Source: an uncultured Solirubrobacteraceae bacterium
Lineage (GTDB): Bacteria; Actinomycetota; Thermoleophilia; Solirubrobacterales; Solirubrobacteraceae
DNA length: 33,560 nt
NCBI GenBank assembly: GCA_902806205.1
Contig: CADCVR010000028.1
Location: forward strand, 1 to 33,560
Direction of reading: 5' to 3'
Below the pieces are notes generated by a model. That model saw nothing but the letters and a program-made list of their open reading frames with translations, did not search any database and had not been told where the DNA came from. Shown here in pieces: positions 22,816 through 32,753 of this stretch; position 1 is the stretch's first letter; each line of letters starts with the position of its first letter. The position numbers were made by a program, and so were the translations under genes.

Positions 22816-23223
22816 TCAGCCCGGGGAGTGCCGGTGCACCCGGTCGGGGGCGATGCGGAAGATGACGCGCACGTCGCCGTCCTGATGGAACGGGTAGCTG
22901 TCCTGGCCGAGGTACTTCCTGGCCATCGCGTCGATGTGCTCCATCGCGCCGTCCTGCGTCTCCTGGGCAACGTGCCCCGTGATCGTGAGGTACTCGTACG
23001 GGTTCTCCATGTTGAGCACCGTCAGCGTCGCGCCGCCCGTGCGCCGTAGGTTCTTCGGCCAGGCGCGGCGGGTCTCGGTGTTCAAGACGACGTGGTCTGA
23101 ATCCACGTCCACCCAGATCGGAACGGCATGGATCGTCCCGTCCTCCCGTAGGGTCGAGACGTGGCAGAAGTTCGGCGCGGACAGCAACTCGCGGTCGCGG
23201 TCGTCGAGCGTCGTGCGGGACAT
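22816..23223 (-). CDS. PPOX-class (F420-dependent type) oxidoreductase
   Basis: 135 residues forming a split beta-barrel of the pyridoxamine 5'-phosphate oxidase superfamily. NFCHVSTLREDGTIHAVPIWVD near residues 18-39 and HVVLNTETRRAWPKNLRRTG near 44-63 fit the actinobacterial PPOX-class F420-dependent group, in which Arg and Lys of the latter stretch contact the cofactor phosphate. The substrate is unknown. The start at 23223 is fixed by GAGGAG a few bases upstream; a longer frame to 23355 has no ribosome site. A TATGTT box at 23261-23266 could be its -10. With the full F420 pathway nearby, F420 rather than FMN use is plausible, but sequence alone cannot prove it. Confidence 0.85.
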   Translation of the reverse strand: MSRTTLDDRDRELLSAPNFCHVSTLREDGTIHAVPIWVDVDSDHVVLNTETRRAWPKNLRRTGGATLTVLNMENPYEYLTITGHVAQETQDGAMEHIDAMARKYLGQDSYPFHQDGDVRVIFRIAPDRVHRHSPG

Positions 23224-23627
23224 GGTGACTCCTCGGGTGGGGGGCGACTGCACTGGCCCGCAACATACGAATCCCAGCGCCTCGGAAGTCCGCGCGGCAG
23301 AAATATCTCCCGCCGACTCTCCAGATTGCGTAGCGTCACCTGCGATGAGAGTCACAGCACGTCCGAGGCGGGAAGTCAGCGCGGCGACGTTGCTACTCCT
23401 CCGCGTGGCGTTTCGGTATTCCTCCGCACGGGACGCCTACGTGCTGCGTGGCATCGGGAACCAGTACGGACCAGTACTGAGGTCGAAGCGCCTCCAGCCG
23501 GCGGGAAGGGCTTGGCCGGCTGAGCACGAACGAACTCCGAGACCGACCCGCTGACGGGCGCCGATCGGGCCGCGACAGCTGGTGAGAGCCCGGTGGTGGA
23601 GCGTCCGTACCGCCGATCGGCACGCGA
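23224..23627. other. About 400 nt without a recognisable gene
   Basis: Between the PPOX start and the 3' end of tRNA-Leu(CAA). Base composition is visibly less GC-rich than the surroundings and no frame has a ribosome site or family resemblance. It holds a direct repeat ACCAGTAC at 23460-23467 and 23470-23477 (period 10) and a pair of T-A-[CT]-TCCTCCGC blocks about 24 nt apart near 23391-23425. I recognise no SRP RNA, tmRNA or RNase P motif. A decayed gene or an old integration footprint next to the tRNA is possible. Confidence 0.4.
23261..23266 (-). promoter_or_regulatory. -10 box TATGTT of the PPOX gene
   Basis: TATGTT on the minus strand lies 37 nt before the ATG at 23223, placing a transcription start about 30 nt upstream of the gene and ahead of its GAGGAG site. 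No clear -35 box. Confidence 0.35.
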
Positions 23628-23712
23628 TACCCGGGGCGGGACTCGAACCCGCATGACCGTGAGGCCGGCGGCTTTTGAGGCCGCTGCGTCTACCAGATTC
23701 CGCCACCCGGGC
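23628..23712 (-). tRNA. tRNA-Leu (anticodon CAA)
   Basis: 85 nt without encoded CCA. The acceptor GCCCGGG pairs with CCCGGGT (one G-U), with discriminator A. The anticodon stem GCGGC/GCCGC encloses the loop CTCAAAA, giving CAA, which reads UUG. A long variable arm is present as expected for class II Leu tRNAs, and the T arm is GCGGG-TTCGAGT-CCCGC. It lies downstream of and in the same direction as the small membrane-protein gene. Confidence 0.95.
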
Positions 23713-23733
23713 GTGCAGGCGAACCGTCCTCCT

Positions 23734-23763
23734 CCGCCGGCGACGGAAGAATACCGTCGGCGG
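23734..23763. terminator. Hairpin between membrane-protein gene and tRNA-Leu(CAA)
   Basis: CCGCCG..ACGG (23734-23746) pairs with CCGTCGGCGG (23754-23763) around an AAGAATA loop, with a 3-nt bulge. It sits 10 nt past the stop of the minus-strand gene ending at 23773. Modest support as a terminator. Confidence 0.35.
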
Positions 23764-23772
23764 TGCCCGCGG

Positions 23773-24249
23773 CTAGGTTCTCGGCGCTTTCCTGGTCGTG
23801 CCGTCCGTCAGGCGCTCGACCTCGATGTTCCAGCCCTGTGTGAAGCCCGCCATCGCGAAGGCGATCAGCAACGCCTGCACCGGGACGAGGAGCAGGGTGA
23901 TCGTTCCGAGGAGATTCGCGTCGAGATCCGGGTCGGTGAACCCCTCCTGGGCGCGATCGAACCACCCTGGGGCGGAGACCGCTGCGAAGATCAGCATGAT
24001 GATCGCGAGCGCCGCCGCGACGGGCAGCACCCCCCGGTTCCAGCGCGCGACGAAGATCGCCATCACCAGGTACAGCAGGATGTAGGAGATCTGCAAGGCC
24101 CGTGCGCCGGCGAGGACCTCCCAGCCGCCGACCGTCACGATCGCCACGAGCACGGCGGAGGCGATCAGGAAGGCGACCACGATGAGCTTGACGAGCCTGC
24201 TCGAAGGCTTCTCGCGGTTCGGGTGTGCGATCACGAAGTCTTCGGCCAT
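23773..24249 (-). CDS. Small integral membrane protein, four predicted TM segments
   Basis: I do not recognise the family. From the ATG at 24249 it is 158 residues with four hydrophobic segments: LVKLIVVAFLIASAVLVAIV, ISYILLYLVMAIFVARW, LPVAAALAIIMLIFAAV and LGTITLLLVPVQALLIAFAM. The N-terminal 20 residues are polar, and the C-terminal tail (WNIEVERLTDGTTRKAPRT) is probably cytosolic. The third and fourth segments are joined by an acidic loop (DRAQEGFTDPDLDANL). In-frame ATGs at 24309 and 24315 would extend it but abut the divergent tRNA-Leu(UAG) gene and lack ribosome sites; a TATGTT box (24265-24260) 10 nt before 24249 favours the shorter form. It lies between two tRNA-Leu genes. Confidence 0.7.
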   Translation of the reverse strand: MAEDFVIAHPNREKPSSRLVKLIVVAFLIASAVLVAIVTVGGWEVLAGARALQISYILLYLVMAIFVARWNRGVLPVAAALAIIMLIFAAVSAPGWFDRAQEGFTDPDLDANLLGTITLLLVPVQALLIAFAMAGFTQGWNIEVERLTDGTTRKAPRT

Positions 24250-24321
24250 GCCGCGAGCGAACATATCGCGGTCCGCCGGACGCTGACGCAGGCGACTGTG
24301 CGCCATCATGGGCACCGCCGC

Positions 24322-24403
24322 GCGGGCGTGGTGGAACTGGCAGACACGTCAGGTTTAGGTCCTGGTGGCGCAAGCCGTGGGGGTTCGAGTCCCTCCGCCC
24401 GCA
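24322..24403 (+). tRNA. tRNA-Leu (anticodon UAG)
   Basis: 82 nt. The acceptor GCGGGCG pairs with CGCCCGC, with discriminator A. The anticodon stem TCAGG/CCTGG encloses the loop TTTAGGT, giving UAG, which reads CUA and, by wobble, other CUN codons. A class II variable arm is present and the T arm is GGGGG-TTCGAGT-CCCTC. No encoded CCA. Confidence 0.95.
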
Positions 24404-24510
24404 TCCGTCCGTCCGTCAGTCCGATCCGATCGCGATCTCACGGCCAGTCACGCCTCGGCCGAGCCGGGGCGACGGGCGCCTTCGGCGATCCGGACACCGC
24501 TGCAAACGCC

Positions 24511-24516
24511 TATCAT
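24511..24516 (+). promoter_or_regulatory. -10 box TATCAT of tRNA-Trp
   Basis: TATCAT lies 10 nt before the first base of tRNA-Trp, an ordinary distance for a stable-RNA promoter with a short 5' leader. No good -35 hexamer at 16-18 nt. Confidence 0.5.
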
Positions 24517-24526
24517 CCGCACCTTC

Positions 24527-24598
24527 GGGGGAATGAGTTAATGGCTATGCGCGCGGTCTCCAAAACCGTGAATCCGGGTTCGAGTCCCGGTTCCCCCG
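24527..24598 (+). tRNA. tRNA-Trp (anticodon CCA)
   Basis: 72 nt. The acceptor GGGGGAA pairs with TTCCCCC, with discriminator G. The anticodon stem GCGGT/ACCGT encloses the loop CTCCAAA, giving CCA. The T arm CCGGG-TTCGAGT-CCCGG is perfect. The D arm is the weak point: the best fit (GAGT with ATGC around TAATGGCT) has an A-G mismatch and a G-U pair, although the loop GG is present. The gene has its own -10 box, so it is likely functional, but the D arm deserves checking. No encoded CCA. Confidence 0.85.
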
Positions 24599-24613
24599 CC
24601 TGGACGTCCGCTC

Positions 24614-24671
24614 AGAACGGCTCCAAGGAGACGCGGCCGTGACGAGATCGTCTCGCGGCGGCTCGTTGGAG
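24614..24671. repeat. Fragment C related to the fold-back repeat, 3' of tRNA-Trp
   Basis: Positions 24614-24659 resemble the left arm of copy B (20555-20601): both begin AGAAC and share GCGGCCGTGA-GA-A-CGTCTCGCGGC. It folds on itself with CTCCAA (24621-24626) pairing TTGGAG (24666-24671), and inside that GAGACG (24628-24633) pairing CGTCTC (24649-24654). It starts 15 nt after tRNA-Trp and could terminate it. Confidence 0.5.
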
Positions 24672-24711
24672 AGAGGGGGGCGAACTCGGGGTCCGCAGGA
24701 CTAGTACGGGC

Positions 24712-25035
24712 ATGACCTACGCCCGCTTGGAGACCCACGCCGATCCCGTCCACGCCTTCGTCGTGGAGGTGCTCCGGACGGGGCTGATGCTCACCGACCT
24801 CATGGCGGATCTCATCGAGATCACGCCGCAGGATGCGTTCCCCGGGGAGGACACGGAAGGCGTGCTGATCGAGATGCTCACGGGCACGGTGCGTCCGGCC
24901 GTTGCCGCGGCGGGGCCCGCGACCGTCGAGGCGTGCACCGCGTTGCTCGGCGCTCTCGGCGACCGCACTGTGCGCGACCTCGAGCAGGCGGTCGCGCCGG
25001 TCGAGCGTCCCCGGACGCAGAGGCGGCGCCCATAG
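24712..25035 (+). CDS. Hypothetical protein, 107 aa
   Basis: I do not recognise this protein. It is 107 residues, predicted mostly helical, with an acidic middle (MLTDLMADLIEITPQDAFPG, EDTEGVLIEML) and a strongly basic end (VERPRTQRRRP). There is no signal peptide, and the hydrophobic stretches are amphipathic rather than membrane-spanning. The ATG at 24712 is the first in frame after repeat fragment C. No Shine-Dalgarno sequence is visible, and TAGTAC sits only 4 nt upstream, closer than the usual leaderless spacing. It is followed by a strong palindrome (25101-25120), then the upstream region of the cox operon. Codon bias supports coding. Confidence 0.65.
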   Translation: MTYARLETHADPVHAFVVEVLRTGLMLTDLMADLIEITPQDAFPGEDTEGVLIEMLTGTVRPAVAAAGPATVEACTALLGALGDRTVRDLEQAVAPVERPRTQRRRP

Positions 25036-25100
25036 GGCCGGCCGTGTCGATGAACAGCCGCGTGGTCGCGGGGAGCCCGCACGGGCAGTGCGCGCCCAGA

Positions 25101-25120
25101 GGCCTGCGCCGGCGCAGGCC
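25101..25120. terminator. Perfect 20-nt palindrome, probable terminator
   Basis: GGCCTGCGCC followed directly by its complement GGCGCAGGCC, 66 nt past the stop at 25035. As RNA it gives an 8-bp GC stem with a CCGG loop. It separates the hypothetical gene from the cox operon. The rest of 25036-25299 shows no gene; TTGACG at 25203-25208 resembles a -35 box but no -10 fits it. Confidence 0.45.
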
Positions 25121-25299
25121 GGCGAGCGGGGCGCTTGTCTTCCGACTCGAGCTTGCTCGGCCGCTCCCGCCGACCCGGCTTGGGCCACCACGTCGGACAC
25201 GCTTGACGTGACCATCCCGCGCCTGAGAGGTTGGCTACGACCCACCGTCCCGAGACGCGCTGCCGGTCAACCGAAGTCGACCCCGGAGGTCCCGTCCCC

Positions 25300-26175
25300 A
25301 TGCAGATCCCGGCATCTTTCGAGTACGAGCGCGCGACCAGCGTCAGTCACGCTCTGGAGCTGCTCCGCGACAAGGGACCGGAAGCCCGCCTGCTGGCCGG
25401 CGGGCACTCGCTGCTGCCGATGATGAAGCTGCGCCTCGCCGCGCCCGAGCACATCATCGACATCGACGGCCTGGCCGGCGAGCTGGGATACATCCGCGAG
25501 GAAGACGGCGAGCTGCGCATCGGCGCGATGACCCGTCACCGCGAGCTGCTCGAGAGCGATCTTCTCGCGCGGCGCGTCACGATCATCACCGATGCCGAGC
25601 GCGTCATCGCCGACCCGGTCGTCCGCAACCGTGGGACGATCGGCGGCGGACTCTGCCAGGCCGACCCGGCCGAGGACCTCTCGGCGGTGTGCGCCGCGCT
25701 CGGCGCCAGCGTCGTCATCCGCGGCCAGGACGGCGAGCGGATCGTGAACATGCTGGAGTTCCACCGGGGCCCATACCAGACGGCCGTCGGTGACGCGGAG
25801 ATGCTCGTCGAGGTGCGCATCCCGCTGCACACCGGCGTCGGCAGCGCCTACGAGAAGGTCGAGCGTCGCTACGGCGACTGGGCCGTGGCGGCCGCTGGCG
25901 CCGTGGTGCGCCTCGAGGGCGGCGCCATCGCGCAGGCCGGCATCGCGCTGACCGCGGTCGGCCCGGACGTGACGTCGATCGCCGCGCAGGACGCGCTCGT
26001 GGGCCAGCCCCCCTCCGAGGAGTCCTTCGCCGTTGCCGCCGACCTCGCCGCCCGCGACTGCTCGCCGTCCACCGACCAGCGCGGAACGGCCGAGTACAAG
26101 CGCCATCTCGCCCGCGAGCTCACCCTGCGGGTCCTCCGAACCGCCACCGCCCGTGCCCTGAGGGGGGATGCCTGA
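25300..26175 (+). CDS. coxM: CoxM, FAD subunit of aerobic CO dehydrogenase
   Basis: 291 residues, the medium flavoprotein subunit of the molybdenum hydroxylase complex, which carries electrons from the iron-sulfur subunit to FAD and onward. The two FAD-binding motifs of the family are present: AGGHSLLP at residues 33-40 and TIGGGLCQADPAEDL at 113-127. The start at 25300 has a GGAGGT site 9 nt upstream; the longer frame from 25231 lacks one and is Arg/Pro rich. Gene order M-S-L is the order seen in form I CO dehydrogenase operons. The stop overlaps the coxS ATG by one base. It is the first gene of an eight-gene run in one direction. Confidence 0.94.
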   Translation: MQIPASFEYERATSVSHALELLRDKGPEARLLAGGHSLLPMMKLRLAAPEHIIDIDGLAGELGYIREEDGELRIGAMTRHRELLESDLLARRVTIITDAERVIADPVVRNRGTIGGGLCQADPAEDLSAVCAALGASVVIRGQDGERIVNMLEFHRGPYQTAVGDAEMLVEVRIPLHTGVGSAYEKVERRYGDWAVAAAGAVVRLEGGAIAQAGIALTAVGPDVTSIAAQDALVGQPPSEESFAVAADLAARDCSPSTDQRGTAEYKRHLARELTLRVLRTATARALRGDA

Positions 26176-26657
26176 TGCAGGTCACCGTGACCATCAACGG
26201 CGAGGAGCGCAGCGCCGAGGTCGAGCCGCGCACGCTGCTCGTCCACTTCATCCGCGACGACCTCGACCTGACCGGGACCCATTGGGGCTGCGACACGTCG
26301 AACTGCGGCGCCTGCGTCGTCCTCGTCGACGGCGAGCCGGTGAAGTCGTGCACGATGCTCGCCGCAACCGCGGCCGGCCACGAGATCTCGACCGTGGAGG
26401 GCATGGCCGACGGGGCCGAGCTCGATCCCGTGCAGCAGGGCTTCATCGAGTGCCACGGGCTGCAGTGCGGGTTCTGCACGCCGGGCATGATGCTGGCCGC
26501 CCGGGCGCTGCTGAACCGCAACCCCGACCCGTCGGAAGTCGAGATCCGCGAAGCGATCGCCGGCCAGATCTGCCGCTGCACCGGTTACAGCAACATCATC
26601 AGGGCGGTCCGCTGGGCCGCCGCGCACGAGGCCACGACCACAACCCAGGGAGCTTGA
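26175..26657 (+). CDS. coxS: CoxS, 2x[2Fe-2S] subunit of aerobic CO dehydrogenase
   Basis: 160 residues, the normal small subunit. The N-terminal plant-ferredoxin-like domain binds a [2Fe-2S] cluster through C39, C44, C47 and C59 (CDTSNCGAC...C). The helical C-terminal domain binds the second through C98, C101, C133 and C135 (CGFC...CRC). All eight ligands are intact. It passes electrons from the Mo site in CoxL to FAD in CoxM. Its ATG shares a base with the coxM stop, and coxL begins 2 nt after it, so stoichiometric synthesis is likely. The last 10 residues are Thr/Ala rich and variable. Confidence 0.96.
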   Translation: MQVTVTINGEERSAEVEPRTLLVHFIRDDLDLTGTHWGCDTSNCGACVVLVDGEPVKSCTMLAATAAGHEISTVEGMADGAELDPVQQGFIECHGLQCGFCTPGMMLAARALLNRNPDPSEVEIREAIAGQICRCTGYSNIIRAVRWAAAHEATTTTQGA

Positions 26658-26659
26658 GC

Positions 26660-29019
<2,360 letters not shown>

Positions 29020-29023
<4 letters not shown>

Positions 29024-29859
29024 TCACCGCCACGCTGGCCCAGCGGGCTCAGGAGCTGCGCGACGCTCGTTCGGCGTTCGCCTACGCGACCGTGGTGCGC
29101 GTGGAGCGCCCGACGAGCGTGCGCCCCGGAGACACCGCGATCGTGCTCGGTGACGGCACCGTCGAGGGGTTCGTGGGCGGCGTGTGCGCGGAGGGCTCCG
29201 TGCGACTTCACGGGCTGCGCGTGCTGGAGACCGGTGAGCCGCTGCTGCTCAAGCTGCTGCCCGACGCCGGCGCGTCCGCCCGCCACGACGAGCAGGCGGA
29301 GGAAGGGGCCGTGGTGTCGCACAACCCGTGCCTGAGCGGCGGGGCGCTGGAGATCTTCCTCGAGCCCTGCCTGCCGGCGCCGCGGCTCGTCGTCGTCGGG
29401 GACGCGCCGGTGGCGCGGGCGCTGTGCGACCTCGGCCCGCGGGTCGGCTTCGAGGTGGTCCCGGGTCCGGTCCCGCCCACCCCGGGCGCGATCGGCGCCG
29501 GCGCCGCGGCGCTCGTCGTCGCCTCCCACGGGCGCGACGAGGAGGCGACGCTCTCGGCCGCCCTGACCGAGGGCGTCCCGTACGTGGGCCTTGTCGCCAG
29601 CCGGACGCGCGGGGAGCACGTGCGATCGGTCCTCGCGGTGCCGGACGCGCTGCGCGGCGGCCTGCGCACCCCGGTCGGGCTGGACATCGGCGCGCGGACG
29701 CCCGCGGAGATCGCCCTGTCGATCCTCGCCGAGATCATCCAGGAACGCACGCGGGAGCGCGGGACCCCCGCGACGGCCGCGGCGTCCGCGCCCGTGCCGG
29801 TGCCGGTCACGGAGGACTCGGCCTCCGGCGGTGGGTGCTGTGGCCATGGGTCCGGCTGA
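29020..29859 (+). CDS. XdhC/CoxF-CoxI-family Mo-cofactor insertion protein
   Basis: 279 residues. Members of the XdhC family bind the molybdenum cofactor, assist its sulfuration and insert it into Mo hydroxylases; CoxF and CoxI of known cox clusters belong here. The N-terminal XdhC/CoxI domain shows AYATVVRVERPTSVRPGDTA and GFVGGVCAEGSVR near residues 20-60, followed by the HNPCLSGG segment with a conserved Cys. The C-terminal Rossmann-like domain starts at PRLVVVGDAPVARAL near residue 125. The last ten residues, GGGCCGHGSG, are a Gly/Cys/His tail that could bind metal, possibly copper or iron; this is speculation. The ATG overlaps coxL and the gene overlaps the next by 14 nt. Confidence 0.88.
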
Positions 29860-30478
29860 CCGCGGCGGCGCGCCGTTCGTGACGGGCCTCGTGCTCGCCG
29901 CGGGCGGGTCGCGGCGGCTCGGCCGGCCCAAGCAGCTGCTCGCCTACGGGGAGGGAACGCTGCTGGGCCACACCCTGGCCACCGCGCGGGCGTGCGGCTT
30001 CGATCAGCTGCTGTGCGCGGTCGGGGGCAGCGCCGAAGCGGTCCGGGCCGGGGTCGACCTGCGCGGCGCCGAGGTCGTCGAGAACCCGCACTTCGGGGCG
30101 GGCTGCTCCTCGTCGGTCGCGGCGGCCGTCGCGGCGGTCGACCCGCGCAGCGAGGTGCTCGTCCTGCTGCTCGGCGATCAGCCGGGCGTGGGAGTCGCGA
30201 CGGTCCGCGCGCTGCTGGACGGCCGCGGCGACGCCGCGCTGGCGGTCTGCCGCTACGACGACGGGCGCGGGCACCCGTTCGCGTTCGGCGCGACGGCCTT
30301 CGCGGAGCTGGCGGCGCTCCGGGGCGACAAGGCGGTCTGGAAGCTGCTCGACCGTCACGCCGGCGAGGTGATCGAGGTCGCCGTCCCGGGACGGGTGCCG
30401 CTGGACGTCGACACCTGGGAGGACTACGCCGCGGTGCTGGCGACGGCCGGGATGCCCGCGCCGGAGCCGGTCTCGTGA
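29846..30478 (+). CDS. MobA/MocA-like molybdopterin nucleotidyltransferase
   Basis: 210 residues with the nucleotidyltransferase fold of the NTP_transf_3 family. LVLAAGGSRRLGRPKQLL at residues 11-28 is the nucleotide-binding loop with the LAAG.S..MG.PK pattern. LLLGDQPGVG near 110 holds the metal-binding Asp, and GRGHPFAFG near 140 matches the G-[RN]-[GR]-HP motif of cytidylyltransferases. CO dehydrogenase needs the cytosine dinucleotide form of the cofactor, so a MocA-type activity fits the operon; MobA-type guanylyl transfer or a non-Mo substrate is less likely. The ATG at 29846 lies within the previous gene; a GTG at 29840 is an alternative. It overlaps coxD by GTGA. Confidence 0.88.
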   Translation: MGPADRGGAPFVTGLVLAAGGSRRLGRPKQLLAYGEGTLLGHTLATARACGFDQLLCAVGGSAEAVRAGVDLRGAEVVENPHFGAGCSSSVAAAVAAVDPRSEVLVLLLGDQPGVGVATVRALLDGRGDAALAVCRYDDGRGHPFAFGATAFAELAALRGDKAVWKLLDRHAGEVIEVAVPGRVPLDVDTWEDYAAVLATAGMPAPEPVS

Positions 30479-31398
30479 GCTCCGGCGCGCGGCCCGGCGC
30501 GGAGGCCGCGGTCCGCGAACGGATCCCCGACGTCGAGACGCTCACCCGTCGCCTGGGCGAGGCCGACTACCTGGCCGACGAGGGCCTGGCGACCGCGCTG
30601 TTCTTCGCGATCGGGCTGCCGCAGCCGCTGCTGCTGGAAGGCGAGGCGGGCGTCGGCAAGACCGAAGCCGCCAAGGCGCTTGCCACCCTGCTGGACACCC
30701 CGCTGATCCGCGTGCAGTGCTACGAGGGGATCGACGCCTCCGAGGTGCTCTACGAGTGGAACTACCCGCGCCAGCTCCTGCGGATCCGCCTGGCCGAGAC
30801 CGATCGCGGAGGGCTGGCCGAAGAGCAGCTGTTCGGCGACGACTACCTGATCCGCCGGCCGCTGCTGCGCGCGATCGAGCACCCGGGACCGCGTCCGGCG
30901 GTGCTGCTCATCGACGAGCTCGACCGGGCCGACGACGACTTCGAGGCCTTCCTCCTGGAGCTGCTGGCCGAGGCCAGCCTGACGATCCCCGAGCTCGGGA
31001 CGATCACCGCCTCGCACCCGCCGATCGTCATCCTCACCTCCAACCGCACCCGCGACCTGCACGATGCGCTCAAGCGCCGGTGCCTGTACCACTGGATCGA
31101 CTATCCGAGCGCGGAGCGCGAGGCGGAGATCGTGCGCCGGCGCGTGCCCGGCGCGCCCGCGGAGCTGGCGGCCGACGTCGCGGCCGCGGTGCGGAACCTG
31201 CGCCGCGAGGAGATCCAGAAGGCGCCCGGCATCGCCGAGGCGATCGACTGGGTCGCCGCGCTGAGGCTTCTCGGCGTGCAGCGCCTCGACGCCGACGCGG
31301 CGGGGCGCACGCTCGGCGCCGTGCTCAAGTACCGCGAGGACCAGGACCTCGTCCGCGAGCGTGGCCTCGAGTACCTGGCGGTCGGCGATGGCGACTGA
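30475..31398 (+). CDS. coxD: CoxD, MoxR-family AAA+ ATPase
   Basis: 307 residues. A MoxR-type AAA+ chaperone required in known systems, with CoxE, to build the sulfur-copper part of the CO dehydrogenase active site. It has Walker A GEAGVGKT near residues 56-63, Walker B VLLIDELDRAD near 143-153, sensor 1 in VILTSNRTRD near 184, and the arginine-finger region LKRRCLYHWIDYP. The start is the GTG at 30475 that overlaps the stop of the mobA-like gene. It overlaps coxE by 11 nt. MoxR ATPases and VWA proteins typically act as pairs, and that pair is intact here. Confidence 0.93.
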   Translation: MSSGARPGAEAAVRERIPDVETLTRRLGEADYLADEGLATALFFAIGLPQPLLLEGEAGVGKTEAAKALATLLDTPLIRVQCYEGIDASEVLYEWNYPRQLLRIRLAETDRGGLAEEQLFGDDYLIRRPLLRAIEHPGPRPAVLLIDELDRADDDFEAFLLELLAEASLTIPELGTITASHPPIVILTSNRTRDLHDALKRRCLYHWIDYPSAEREAEIVRRRVPGAPAELAADVAAAVRNLRREEIQKAPGIAEAIDWVAALRLLGVQRLDADAAGRTLGAVLKYREDQDLVRERGLEYLAVGDGD

Positions 31399-32599
31399 GC
31401 CGCGCGGCCGACTCGCGCCCGCCGAGGTTCCCGCGCTCGCGGCCGCCTTCGGACGCGCGGTGCACGACGCCGGTCTGCCGTGCTCCCCGGAGCGCTCGGT
31501 GCGCTTCGCCCAGGCGCTCTGCCTCGCGCAGCCGAGAACGCGGGACCGTCTCTACTGGACCGCACGCACGGTGTTCGTCTCCTCGCGCGAGCACCTCACC
31601 GAGTTCGATCGGGTGTTCGCGATGGTCTTCGACGGTCTCGTCGATCCCTCCGGGCCGCGGGGCGACCGCACCGCACAGGCGTCCGCGGACGCCGAGCGCC
31701 GCCAGAGGGCGTCGCAGACCGGGGCGCCGGCGCTGGACGGCTCCCAGCCGGAGCCCGACCGCCCGAGCCGGGGCGTGTCGAGCGGCGGTGGAGTCCCGGA
31801 CCCCGACGCACCCGAGCGCGAGACCGCCGTGCCGGTCGCAGGCTGGGACGAGCGGCTGGCCGACAACGACTTCGGCGCCCTGAGTCCCGAGGAGCTGGAG
31901 GAGCTCGCCCGCCTGATGCGGACGCTCGAGGTCGCGACCCCGCTGCGCCGCACCCGGCGCGCCCGGCGCCATCGTCACGGCGAGCGTCTCGACGTGCGAG
32001 CGACGCTTCGCCACAGCCGCCGTACCGGCGGAGACCCGGTGCGCCGCGTGCGCCGCCGCCGCCGCCTCGAGCGCCGCTCGCTCGTGGTGCTGTGCGACAT
32101 CTCCGGGTCGATGGAACCCTACGCGCGGGCGTTCCTGCAGTTCCTGCACGGCGCGGTCGTCGCCGCCGACGCCGAGGCGTTCGTGTTCGCCACCCGCTTG
32201 ACGCGGCTGACGCTCGCCCTGCGCGGCGCCCAGCCGCAGGTCGCGATCAGCCGGGCCGCCGACGCGACGCCCGACTGGTCCGGCGGCACCCGTATCGGCC
32301 TCGCCCTGCAGCACTTCAACGACCGCTACGGCCGGCGCGGCATGGCGCGCGGCGCGGTCGTGGTGATCGTCTCCGACGGCTGGGAGCGCGGCGACCCGGA
32401 GCTCGTCCGGCGCGAGATGGAGCGGCTGCGCCGTCTCGCCTACCGCGTCGTGTGGGTCAACCCGCGCAAGGCCGCCCGCGACTTCGTCCCGCGCGCGGGC
32501 GGGATGGTCGCCGCGCTCCCGTCCTGCGACGCTTTCGTCGGAGGCAACACCCTCTCCGCCCTGGCCGAGGTCATCGACGAGATCGGGGCCCGGCGATGA
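31388..32599 (+). CDS. coxE: CoxE, VWA-domain partner of the MoxR ATPase
   Basis: 403 residues. The N-terminal 95 residues are helical. Residues about 95-165 are low complexity, rich in Pro, Ser, Asp and Glu (DGSQPEPDRPSRG). A very basic stretch follows (RRTRRARRHRHG, RRVRRRRRLERRS), and then a von Willebrand A domain from about residue 230. The VWA metal site (MIDAS) is intact: CDISGSM near 236-242, SGGTRIG, and IVSDGWERGD. CoxE works with CoxD in maturing the Mo-Cu site. The chosen ATG at 31388 overlaps coxD; an in-frame ATG at 31361 lies further inside coxD. Downstream, 170 nt with fold-back repeat D separates it from coxG. Confidence 0.93.
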   Translation: MATEPRGRLAPAEVPALAAAFGRAVHDAGLPCSPERSVRFAQALCLAQPRTRDRLYWTARTVFVSSREHLTEFDRVFAMVFDGLVDPSGPRGDRTAQASADAERRQRASQTGAPALDGSQPEPDRPSRGVSSGGGVPDPDAPERETAVPVAGWDERLADNDFGALSPEELEELARLMRTLEVATPLRRTRRARRHRHGERLDVRATLRHSRRTGGDPVRRVRRRRRLERRSLVVLCDISGSMEPYARAFLQFLHGAVVAADAEAFVFATRLTRLTLALRGAQPQVAISRAADATPDWSGGTRIGLALQHFNDRYGRRGMARGAVVVIVSDGWERGDPELVRREMERLRRLAYRVVWVNPRKAARDFVPRAGGMVAALPSCDAFVGGNTLSALAEVIDEIGARR

Positions 32600-32619
32600 C
32601 CGCCCGGCGTCCCGACCGG

Positions 32620-32753
32620 ATGGGTTGTTTCACGGATTCGCCGGTGGCGATCGACGTCCCGGCCGGCACCCTGAAGCCCCCGATCCCCCGACGATCCACC
32701 AGAACTGCCTTCGGGACCGCTCATCGCCGGGACCGCCTCGTGGAACGACCCAT
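32620..32753. repeat. Fold-back intergenic repeat, copy D (inside the cox operon)
   Basis: Ends are inverted repeats ATGGGTTGTTTCACG (32620-32634) and CGTGGAACGACCCAT (32739-32753), 13 of 15 complementary. Interior segments also pair (GGCGATCG-ACG-TCCCG on the left against CGGGACCGCTCATCGCC on the right). The right end matches copy A at the window start at 26 of 31 positions. It fills the coxE-coxG gap. A 53-codon frame (32596-32757), coupled to coxE by ATGA, runs through it but is probably a by-product of the repeat. Confidence 0.65.

Noticed and set aside
23628-24598. Genomic island or prophage between the tRNA genes
   Set aside because: No integrase, transposase, phage gene or duplicated tRNA end is visible; only one small membrane-protein gene lies between them.
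25200-25245. A sigma-70-type promoter for coxM (TTGACG at 25203)
   Set aside because: No -10 hexamer lies at 16-18 nt; TACGAC at 25236 is 27 nt away. Recorded in the terminator entry but not called.
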